Source: Epilithonimonas sp042695135 (GTDB taxonomy: Bacteria; Bacteroidota; Bacteroidia; Flavobacteriales; Weeksellaceae). From it: a stretch of 64,000 nucleotides of DNA. Of this stretch, positions 36,384 through 43,543 are shown in pieces (within the stretch, counting starts at the first letter, position 1; every line of letters begins with the position of its first letter). The stretch covers positions 2,976,001 through 3,040,000 of the forward strand of contig NZ_CP170547.1 of NCBI RefSeq assembly GCF_042695135.1. Reading direction: 5' to 3'. The translations under genes were made by a program, and so were the position numbers. The notes under the pieces were generated by a model. That model saw nothing but the letters and a program-made list of their open reading frames with translations, was not told the origin of the DNA and ran no database searches.

Positions 36384-36460
36384 AAACGCAAAGTGCGCTA
36401 AGATTTTTTTTATTTTTCAAACTGCTTTTAAGATTCGCAAAGACGTAAAACTCACCAAAG
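36384..36460. repeat. interspersed CGCAAAG-type repeat, copy between argD and argC
   Basis: AAACGCAAAGTGCGCTAAG, T-run, then AAGATTCGCAAAGACGTAAAACTCACC. More diverged than the copies flanking argF' and argH. Confidence 0.75.
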
Positions 36461-36461
36461 T

Positions 36462-37427
36462 TTAAAAGGCTAAAGGTTTTAAGTTTAATCCTAAATTTTG
36501 GTTCCAACCGTTTGCGATATTCATATTTTGGACTGCTTGTCCAGATGCGCCTTTCAATAAGTTATCGATTGCGGAATGAACTGCTATTTTGTTTCCTTGT
36601 TTTTCGATTTGGATGACACAGTAATTGGTATTTACAACTTGTTTCATATCAATCGGTTTTTCTGAAATTCTTACGAAAGGTGAATCTTTGTAGAAATCCT
36701 TATATAATTTGTAAATTTTTTCTAATTCCAAATCACATTCAATAATTGAACTTGTAAAAATCCCTCTTGCAAAATCACCGCGCCACGGAACGAAATTGAG
36801 TTCTACTTCATTGTCATTAAGCAAATTGACTTGTTTTAAAATCTCGCCGACGTGCTGATGATTCAGAGTTTTGTAAGCTGAAATATTGTCATTTCGCCAA
36901 GTGAAATGTGTTGTCGGTTGCAGAGATTGCCCAGCTCCAGTTGAACCTGTAATTCCAGTTGTGTAAACATCTTTCAGCAAATTTTCTTTTGCTAATGGTA
37001 ACAATGCCAATTGAATCGCAGTTGCAAAACATCCAGGATTCGCAATGCTATTCGAATTCTGAATTTCATTAAAATAAATTTCAGGCAAACCATAAACAAA
37101 ATTTCTGTTTCCAAAATTACCATCGAGACGGAAATCGTTTCCTAAATCTATAATTAAAGTTTCTTCAGAAACTGGATTTTCATTCAGCCAGTTTTGGCTT
37201 TCTTTGTGGGGAAGGCAAAGGAAAAGAATGTCAGTTTCTGAAATTTCGTTCGTCAAAACCAAATCGCAAATCGAGTCCAAATCCGGATATAATTCTGAAA
37301 TTTTCACTCCGGAATTGGAACGACTGAACAAAAAATTTAATTCTATATTCGGATGGAATACGAGCAAACGAACGAGTTCGCTTCCTGTGTAGCCATTAGC
37401 TCCGATGATTCCGACTGATTTTTTCAT
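36462..37427 (-). CDS. argC: N-acyl-gamma-glutamyl-phosphate reductase
   Basis: 321 residues. N-terminal Rossmann domain (VGIIGANGYTGSELVRLL) and catalytic domain with nucleophile Cys133 in IANPGCFATAIQLALLPL. It reduces the acylglutamyl phosphate made by ArgB to the semialdehyde, using NADPH. Slightly shorter than most ArgC (about 340-350). Confidence 0.94.
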   Translation of the reverse strand: MKKSVGIIGANGYTGSELVRLLVFHPNIELNFLFSRSNSGVKISELYPDLDSICDLVLTNEISETDILFLCLPHKESQNWLNENPVSEETLIIDLGNDFRLDGNFGNRNFVYGLPEIYFNEIQNSNSIANPGCFATAIQLALLPLAKENLLKDVYTTGITGSTGAGQSLQPTTHFTWRNDNISAYKTLNHQHVGEILKQVNLLNDNEVELNFVPWRGDFARGIFTSSIIECDLELEKIYKLYKDFYKDSPFVRISEKPIDMKQVVNTNYCVIQIEKQGNKIAVHSAIDNLLKGASGQAVQNMNIANGWNQNLGLNLKPLAF

Positions 37428-37433
37428 ATTTTT

Positions 37434-37500
37434 AACGCAAAGAGCGCAAAGATTTTTTTTATAATTATTGAAAATATTTTAAGTCCTCAAAGTCCTTCGA
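37434..37500. repeat. interspersed CGCAAAG-type repeat, half copy between argC and argG
   Basis: AACGCAAAGAGCGCAAAGA and a T-run, followed by AATTATTGAAAATATTT (shared with the copy at 2699-2775) and then CCTTCGACTCCGCTCTGGATG, a word of the other intergenic repeat family. Confidence 0.7.
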
Positions 37501-37531
37501 CTCCGCTCTGGATGACATCTTAAAAATTACT

Positions 37532-38725
37532 CTAATTCAACTTATTGACCTGATGATAAATATTAAGCGAGTTGCTGAGGATTTTGGTAAAACCTTTGAC
37601 ATCATCGCCACTCCAAGCGAGATTTTCTTCGCCGTAACTTCCAAATTTTGAAGACATTAAATCGTTATCAGACTCAATTCCGTTCAAAACAAAACGATAT
37701 GGATGAAGCGTGATAAATACTTTTCCGTTCACTGTTTTCTGAGAATCTTGCAAAAATGATTCTATATTTCTCATCACCGGGTCTAGGAAAAGCGCTTCGT
37801 GAAGCCAGTTTCCGTACCAATCTGACAACTGTGATTTTATCGTCTGCTGGTATTTTGACAATGTATGTTTCTCCAACAAATGATGTGCTTTGATGATGAT
37901 TGACGCAGCCGCAGCTTCAAAACCTACACGACCTTTTATCCCGACAATTGTATCTCCAACGTGGATATCTCGACCTATTCCGTAAGGTGAAGCCAGTTCT
38001 TCAATCTTCTGAATTGCGAAAACTGGATGCGAAAACGTCTCGCCATTAACGGAAAATAGTTCTCCATTTTTGAATTCGATTTCCAAATTAGAAGGCTCTG
38101 TTTTTCCAACTTGCGAAGGAAAAGCATCTTCCGGAAGTGAATATCGGGAAGTCAAAGTTTCTTTTCCGCCAACGGAAGTTCCCCAAAGTCCTTTATTAAT
38201 AGAATATTTGGCTTTGTCAAAATCCATTTCGTAGTTGTGGTCTTTCAGGAATTGAATTTCGTCTTCACGCGATAAACTCAAATCACGAATTGGGGTTATG
38301 ATTTCGATTTTCGGACACATTACGTTGAAAATCAAATCGAAACGAACCTGGTCATTTCCTGCGCCTGTACTTCCGTGTGCAATTGCATCAGCTCCGATTT
38401 CCAAAGCAGCTTCAGCAATCGTTTGCGCCTGAATCGTTCTTTCTGCACTGACTGACAATGGATAAGTGTTGTTTTTCAGAACATTACCGAAAATCAAATA
38501 TTTGACACAATCGTTATAATATTTTTCTGAAGCATCAATAAACCTGTAAGAAGCTACGCCTAATTTTCCTGCTTTTTCCTTAAGCAAAACCTCATCATTT
38601 TTATCAAAACCACCTGTGTTGATTGTGACTGCATGAACTTCGTAGCCCAAAGTTTCGCTCAGATATTTTGCACAATACGACGTGTCCAAACCTCCGCTAA
38701 ATGCCAAAACTACTTTCTTACTCAT
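37532..38725 (-). CDS. argG: argininosuccinate synthase
   Basis: 397 residues. ATP pyrophosphatase P-loop VVLAFSGGLDTSYCAKYL at the N terminus, then IAHGSTGAGNDQVRFD and YSINKGLWGTS. It joins citrulline and aspartate with ATP to argininosuccinate. Its ATG overlaps the stop of the GNAT gene (8 bases), so the two are coupled. Confidence 0.95.
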   Translation of the reverse strand: MSKKVVLAFSGGLDTSYCAKYLSETLGYEVHAVTINTGGFDKNDEVLLKEKAGKLGVASYRFIDASEKYYNDCVKYLIFGNVLKNNTYPLSVSAERTIQAQTIAEAALEIGADAIAHGSTGAGNDQVRFDLIFNVMCPKIEIITPIRDLSLSREDEIQFLKDHNYEMDFDKAKYSINKGLWGTSVGGKETLTSRYSLPEDAFPSQVGKTEPSNLEIEFKNGELFSVNGETFSHPVFAIQKIEELASPYGIGRDIHVGDTIVGIKGRVGFEAAAASIIIKAHHLLEKHTLSKYQQTIKSQLSDWYGNWLHEALFLDPVMRNIESFLQDSQKTVNGKVFITLHPYRFVLNGIESDNDLMSSKFGSYGEENLAWSGDDVKGFTKILSNSLNIYHQVNKLN

Positions 38726-39296
38726 TGTCTTTATTTATAGATTCAAAATCTTTTTCTTTATTCATATTTACTTTTTCCGGGACGAAAAGCATTGCCGTGC
38801 AAAGGCAGTTTTTGCGCTCCTTCATCATCAGAATTTCATAATTCACGCAGTTTTTGCAACCGTTCCAAAATTGTTCATCCTGAGTGAGTTCTGAATAAAT
38901 CACCGGTTTATAACCTAAACTGCTGTTTATCTTCATCACTGCCAATCCGGTTGTGAGTCCGAAAATCTTTGCATTTGGATATTTCAATCTGGAAAGTTCG
39001 AAGATTCTCTCTTTAATCAAAGTTGCTAATCCGGCGTTTCTGAATTGGGGGGAAACTATCAATCCGGAATTGGCGACATATTCTCCGTTTGTCCAGGTTT
39101 CTATATAACAGAAGCCTGCCCAGGTTCCATTTTCGTCTATTGCGATGATGGAATTCCCTTCCGAGATTTTTTTGCCCAGATATTCGGAGGAACGTTTTGC
39201 AATGCCTGTTCCTCTCTTTTTCGCAGAATCCTCCATTTCGTTTCGGATTTCTTCTACATATACCAAATGTTTCTCTGAGGAAACTTCTAATTTCAT
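38718..39296 (-). CDS. GNAT acyltransferase heading the arginine cluster (candidate N-acylglutamate synthase)
   Basis: 192 residues. GNAT core with the acyl-CoA loop VSPQFRNAGLATLIKE (about 82-96) and FCYIETW. Beyond the core is a Cys motif: Cys147-x2-Cys150 and Cys164-x-Cys166 (WNGCKNC...ERKNCLCTAML), which looks like a metal site and is not a usual GNAT feature. It is the first gene of the arginine cluster and overlaps argG, while no argA or argJ is present. That position suggests it makes the N-acylglutamate that starts the pathway. This is an inference from context. Confidence 0.8.
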   Translation of the reverse strand: MKLEVSSEKHLVYVEEIRNEMEDSAKKRGTGIAKRSSEYLGKKISEGNSIIAIDENGTWAGFCYIETWTNGEYVANSGLIVSPQFRNAGLATLIKERIFELSRLKYPNAKIFGLTTGLAVMKINSSLGYKPVIYSELTQDEQFWNGCKNCVNYEILMMKERKNCLCTAMLFVPEKVNMNKEKDFESINKDNE

Positions 39297-39317
39297 TGAT
39301 ATTATCTAATTAAGCCA

Positions 39318-39349
39318 CAAATTTAAATACATTTATCTTTATTAACCAA
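39318..39349 (-). promoter_or_regulatory. promoter of the arginine cluster
   Basis: Minus strand: TTG (39347-39349), a 21-base spacer, then TAAATTTG (39318-39325). Both boxes and the spacing fit the Bacteroidota consensus TTG-N17-23-TAnnTTTG. The first gene starts 22 bases downstream. Confidence 0.65.
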
Positions 39350-39432
39350 ATTAAAAAGATAATTTTATCTGTTAAATAATTTTTAACAACAATATTATCT
39401 TTAATAAAATATTAAATATTGCTAAATTATTA

Positions 39433-39440
39433 TACATTTG
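39433..39440 (+). promoter_or_regulatory. -7 element of the InsA-like gene
   Basis: TACATTTG matches TAnnTTTG, 16 bases upstream of the ATG at 39457. It diverges from the arginine promoter across about 85 very AT-rich bases. Confidence 0.45.
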
Positions 39441-39456
39441 CTAAAAAGGTATAGCT

Positions 39457-39873
39457 ATGGAAAATCAATGTCCTAAATGCAACAATGATAAAGTTTCAAA
39501 GAGTGGAATTATCAAGGGAAAACAGAGGTTTTATTGCAAAAACTGCAACTATAATTTCACGGTAAAGAAATTAGGAAAACAGATTGATGATTACTATGTA
39601 ACCAAAGCTTTACAACTTTACCTAGAAGGATTGAGCTATCGTGAAATCGAAAGAATCATCGGTGTTTCCCACGTCAGCATCAGTTCCTGGATTAAGAAAT
39701 ATAACATTACGCGACCGCCACATTCGGAGTTTCATCCGGTTTATAAAGTTTTGAAGCAAAATGAATTGATAGAATATATTTCGCAGGAAAATAATCTTGA
39801 GAATTCAGGATTAATTATTACACAATTTGCCGATAAGTATATGTTAATCAAATGGGAAAGGTTCAAGAAATAA
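39457..39873 (+). CDS. IS1 InsA-like zinc-ribbon/HTH protein, probably a domesticated regulator
   Basis: 138 residues. Zinc ribbon Cys5-x2-Cys8 and Cys27-x2-Cys30 (CPKC...FYCKNC), then an HTH at about 63-90 (YLEGLSYREIERIIGVSHVSISSWIKKY), both as in the InsA half of IS1 transposases. There is no InsB catalytic DDE part, no programmed frameshift signal, and I see no IS1 terminal repeats. A unique C-terminal tail of about 45 residues follows. It starts a run of eight co-oriented genes for uptake and sensing, so a DNA-binding regulatory role is more plausible than transposition. Confidence 0.75.
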   Translation: MENQCPKCNNDKVSKSGIIKGKQRFYCKNCNYNFTVKKLGKQIDDYYVTKALQLYLEGLSYREIERIIGVSHVSISSWIKKYNITRPPHSEFHPVYKVLKQNELIEYISQENNLENSGLIITQFADKYMLIKWERFKK

Positions 39874-40019
39874 ATCATTAAAAGGACCGCCTATCATCTA
39901 TCATTAATCAATTATAAATAAAACTATATTCTTTCCACTAATATATATTAAATTTTTACAAACAAAATATTAATAACAATTTGGCAATCACAAAATAAAC
40001 ACCAAATTCTTATTAATTA

Positions 40020-41399
40020 ATGAAGAAAATTCTAACTTTTATAGTTTTAGTGCTTTTTAGCACTAGCCTATATTCGCAAGGATCGCCTGATTACGGAAAT
40101 GGTTTAAAATTAAACCTCAATCCGGAAGGCGATAAGTATGTAAGATTTATTCTTTGGAACCAGATATGGTTGAGAAATACGGAAATGAATCCGGGAACGA
40201 TGATTGCCGACGAAGCAACAAAAAATTCCTGGAATATCGGAAACCGACGACTGAGAGCGCTTGCCTATGCACAAATCACCAAAAGATATATGGTTTTGAT
40301 GCACTTCGGAATTAATAATCAGACTTTTATCAACGGTGGCGGTTCAGGCTCAACAGGAACTGGCGGTTATGGAAACGGCAAAAAGCCACAGATGTTTTTT
40401 CACGATGCGTGGAATGAATATGCGGTAGTTTTGCCGGGAGAAGCGGGGAAATTCAGTTTGTCGATTGGAGCCGGACTTCATTATTATATGGGTCTTTCCA
40501 GAATGACGATGGCTTCTACATTAAATTTCCTGACTGTTGATTCGCCGATTTTCACCTGGCCTTTGATAGATAATTCTGACCAATTTGCCAGACAAATGGG
40601 AATGTTTGCCAAAGGGAAATATGGAAAATTTGAATATCGATTTAGTTTAAACAAACCATTCGCAACCAATCTTACACCAGTTGATGTAACAAATCCAGCA
40701 GCAAGAGTCGCAGTTGATAATAACGGAAACCCGGAATTCTCCAAAGCCGGATATGTAGAATATCAATTCCTTGACTCGGAATCTAACCTTTTACCTTTTA
40801 AAGTTGGCTCTTACCTTGGAACTAAAAGAGTTTTCAATCTCGGCGCCGGTTTTTATCATCAGAAAAACGGAACACGAACTTCTGTTAATTCACAAATTGA
40901 AAAACACGATATCGCACTTTACGCCATCGATGCATTCGCAGATTTGCCTTTAGGAAATGCGAAAAACAAAATGTCACTTTCGGCTTATGCAGGTTTCTAC
41001 AATTACAACTTCGGACCAAATTATCTGAGAAATCTCGGAATAATGAATGTTGGTTCAAACGACCCGAATTTCATCGGCGATAAAGCAATTGCCGGTGCAG
41101 GAAATCTCCAGCCAATGATTGGAACAGGAAATATCTACTATCTGCAAGCCGGATTATTATTGCCAAGTAATGCCGAAAAACCAAAAATCAGAATCCAGCC
41201 TTTTGCAGCTTACACGAATAAAAACTTCAAAGCTTTGGAGAATTCTTCTTCGCAATTTGATGTTGGCGCCAACTGGTTTATTGATGGTCATCACGCGAAA
41301 TTGACGACTCAATATTCAACAAGACCAACTTATACAAGTGCTTCTGCAGAACCGAAATCTAAGGGAGAATTTATCCTTCAATTCCAAATCTATCTATAA
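40020..41399 (+). CDS. outer-membrane porin
   Basis: 459 residues with signal peptide MKKILTFIVLVLFSTSLYSQ. The rest is beta-rich with alternating aromatic strands (YVRFILWNQIWLRN, GKFEYRFSLNKPF, IYYLQAGLLLP), an aromatic-rich periplasmic turn pattern, and a terminal strand ending GEFILQFQIYL, as in outer-membrane barrels. It resembles the porin-like proteins that Bacteroidota pair with inner-membrane carboxylate or amino-acid carriers. The MFS gene starts 27 bases downstream. Confidence 0.8.
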   Translation: MKKILTFIVLVLFSTSLYSQGSPDYGNGLKLNLNPEGDKYVRFILWNQIWLRNTEMNPGTMIADEATKNSWNIGNRRLRALAYAQITKRYMVLMHFGINNQTFINGGGSGSTGTGGYGNGKKPQMFFHDAWNEYAVVLPGEAGKFSLSIGAGLHYYMGLSRMTMASTLNFLTVDSPIFTWPLIDNSDQFARQMGMFAKGKYGKFEYRFSLNKPFATNLTPVDVTNPAARVAVDNNGNPEFSKAGYVEYQFLDSESNLLPFKVGSYLGTKRVFNLGAGFYHQKNGTRTSVNSQIEKHDIALYAIDAFADLPLGNAKNKMSLSAYAGFYNYNFGPNYLRNLGIMNVGSNDPNFIGDKAIAGAGNLQPMIGTGNIYYLQAGLLLPSNAEKPKIRIQPFAAYTNKNFKALENSSSQFDVGANWFIDGHHAKLTTQYSTRPTYTSASAEPKSKGEFILQFQIYL

Positions 41400-41426
41400 C
41401 CGTTTAACATCAAATCTTAATATAAA

Positions 41427-43007
41427 ATGAGCAATTCACATCACGAACAGTACGAAAACCTGAGCGATAAGCAGAAAAACCGCACCATTTGGAGCGTGAT
41501 TATGGCTTCGTCACTCGGAACCCTTATCGAATGGTATGATTTCTATATCTTCGGAAGTTTGGCCGTTGTTTTAGCGACGAAATTTTTCCCAGCTGACAAT
41601 CCGACAGCCGCCTTTTTATCAACATTAGCAACGTTTGCAGCGGGTTTTGTTGTAAGGCCTTTTGGTGCGTTATTCTTCGGAAGATTGGGCGATTTGATTG
41701 GGCGAAAATACACTTTCCTCGTAACGCTTCTGATTATGGGATTCTCGACATTCCTCATCGGATGTATCCCAAGTTATGAGACGATTGGCTTTATGGCACC
41801 TGTTTTAGTTTTAATCCTTAGACTTTTGCAAGGTTTAGCACTTGGTGGCGAATATGGCGGTGCAGCGACTTATGTTGCGGAATATGCACAACCTCACAGA
41901 CGCGGTTACTGGACATCCTGGATCCAGACAACGGCGACTGCGGGATTATTTATTTCATTAATTGTAATCCTTATTACCAAATCATCACTTTCTGCGGAAG
42001 ATTTTGATAATTGGGGCTGGAGAGTTCCGTTCTGGATCTCAATTTTGATGGTTGTGGTATCTTATTTCATCAGAAAGAATATGAAGGAATCGCCTCTTTT
42101 TGCAAAAGCTAAAAGCGAAGGAAAAACTTCTACCAATCCACTGAAAGAAAGTTTTGGAAACAAATTCAATTTCAAATTTGTTTTGCTGGCACTTTTCGGA
42201 GCAGCGATGGGACAAGGTGTGATTTGGTATACCGGGCAATTCTATGCGATGAGTTTTATGCAGAAAGTAATGACAATTGACACGACCCAAGTCGATACTT
42301 TGATGGCCATTGCACTTTTACTTGGAACACCATTCTTCGTATTCTTCGGTTGGTTGTCGGATAAAATCGGACGAAAAGCCGTGATGATGACCGGAATGCT
42401 CGTTGCGATTTTAGCTTACCGACCTATTTACAGCGCAATGTTCAATTCTGTGGATACAAAAACAAAAGAGATTTCAGCAAACGGAATTACTGAAAAAAGA
42501 ACTTCAAAAGTTCACGCAAAAATCGCAACTGACAGTCTCGTAACTTTCCACAAAGAAATTGCTTACACAGACGGAACTTTATTCAAAAAAGACAGTATTG
42601 TACATTGGTCTGCAGCCGGTCCTGTGATGAAAGACGGAAAAGCTGAAGAACCAAAAGTAACCTCATCTGTCAAAATCAATGATGATACGAAATGGTATCT
42701 GGTCTTCCTTGTTTTCATTCAAGTCATCTTTGTGACTATGGTTTATGGTCCGATTGCGGCATTTCTCGTAGAGATGTTCCCAGTTAAGATTCGATATACA
42801 TCGATGTCGCTTCCTTATCATATTGGTAATGGTATTTTCGGCGGACTTCTGCCTGCTGTTGCGACTTATCTTGTGACAAACGGAAAAGATGCGGGACACG
42901 CAGGCTGGTATCTGGAAGGACTCTGGTATCCGATTGGCGTTGCGGCGGTCTGTCTCGTGATTGGATTGTTCTATCTGAAAACGAAAAACAATAATATTCA
43001 CGATTAA
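41427..43007 (+). CDS. MHS-type MFS metabolite:proton symporter with an enlarged loop
   Basis: 526 residues, 12 helices. Family marks are GTLIEWYDFYIFGSLA in TM1, RPFGALFFGRLGDLIGRKYTF (MFS motif A) and LRLLQGLALGGEYGGAATYVAE. These place it with the metabolite:H+ symporters (proline/betaine, alpha-ketoglutarate, shikimate type). An insertion of about 80 residues at 341-421 (charged, Lys/Thr rich) splits the C-terminal half and probably faces the periplasm. Context with acetyl-CoA synthetase hints at a small carboxylate, but the substrate is not readable. Confidence 0.88.
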   Translation: MSNSHHEQYENLSDKQKNRTIWSVIMASSLGTLIEWYDFYIFGSLAVVLATKFFPADNPTAAFLSTLATFAAGFVVRPFGALFFGRLGDLIGRKYTFLVTLLIMGFSTFLIGCIPSYETIGFMAPVLVLILRLLQGLALGGEYGGAATYVAEYAQPHRRGYWTSWIQTTATAGLFISLIVILITKSSLSAEDFDNWGWRVPFWISILMVVVSYFIRKNMKESPLFAKAKSEGKTSTNPLKESFGNKFNFKFVLLALFGAAMGQGVIWYTGQFYAMSFMQKVMTIDTTQVDTLMAIALLLGTPFFVFFGWLSDKIGRKAVMMTGMLVAILAYRPIYSAMFNSVDTKTKEISANGITEKRTSKVHAKIATDSLVTFHKEIAYTDGTLFKKDSIVHWSAAGPVMKDGKAEEPKVTSSVKINDDTKWYLVFLVFIQVIFVTMVYGPIAAFLVEMFPVKIRYTSMSLPYHIGNGIFGGLLPAVATYLVTNGKDAGHAGWYLEGLWYPIGVAAVCLVIGLFYLKTKNNNIHD

Positions 43008-43042
43008 TTCAAGAATTATTAATTAACTTTAAATCAAACAAA

Positions 43043-43270
43043 ATGGACAGCATAAAAAAAATATTAGGTATCGTTTGGATATTATTGGCATTGGTCGTTC
43101 TGTATTTCGGACTGACGGTAATGGGAATTCCTAAACTGACATCGGGAAAACAGGAGGATTTGGTTTTCGGGATTATCATCGTATTCATCCTTTTGCCAAT
43201 TGTTTGCGGTGGCTTGGGAATCTTCGGATACTATGCCTTGAGCGGAGAATATTCTGACGAGAAAATTTAA
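43043..43270 (+). CDS. small two-helix membrane protein (DUF6814-like)
   Basis: 75 residues, ATG start. Two hydrophobic helices (about 7-29 and 43-66) around a short hydrophilic loop TSGKQEDLV. It follows the symporter gene by 35 bases. Small proteins of this kind sit beside MHS symporters in Bacteroidota; a role as accessory or stabilising subunit is inferred only from position. Confidence 0.7.
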   Translation: MDSIKKILGIVWILLALVVLYFGLTVMGIPKLTSGKQEDLVFGIIIVFILLPIVCGGLGIFGYYALSGEYSDEKI

Positions 43271-43292
43271 AACAACAATTAAATTATAATTT

Positions 43293-43330
43293 GATAATTG
43301 ATGAATGACAATGTTTGTTCATCAATTATC
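43293..43330 (+). other. perfect 13-bp inverted repeat inside the uptake operon
   Basis: GATAATTGATGAA (43293-43305) and TTCATCAATTATC (43318-43330) pair perfectly around 12 bases. It lies in the gap between the two small membrane protein genes. It is too AT-rich and lacks a T-run for a strong terminator; it could be a processing site, an RNA stability hairpin or a protein-binding palindrome. Confidence 0.55.
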
Positions 43331-43348
43331 TTTTATCGATTATCATTT

Positions 43349-43543
43349 ATGAAAAAGCGACACGAACAGAAACTGATTATCCTGAGTTTTGGACTGATGA
43401 TCTTGTTCAGTGCGCCAATTATTCTTTTATTCAATAGCGAAAGAGAGGTTTTCGGGTTGCCAATGCTGTACGTTTACATTTTCGGGGTTTGGCTTTTATC
43501 GGCAGTGGTATCTTTTATAATTTTCAAAAAATACGATGAGTAG
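43349..43543 (+). CDS. small two-helix membrane protein preceding the sensor-transporter
   Basis: 64 residues from the ATG at 43349 (MKKRHEQKL); the longer frame from 43298 would run through the palindrome. Two membrane helices (about 8-28 and 38-58). Its stop overlaps the start of the symporter-kinase gene by eight bases. Short two-helix proteins precede sodium:solute symporters in other bacteria, so an accessory subunit is plausible. Confidence 0.7.
   Translation: MKKRHEQKLIILSFGLMILFSAPIILLFNSEREVFGLPMLYVYIFGVWLLSAVVSFIIFKKYDE

Noticed and set aside
39457..39873. Active IS1 insertion sequence
   Set aside because: No InsB frame, no terminal inverted repeats and no target duplication were found around it.
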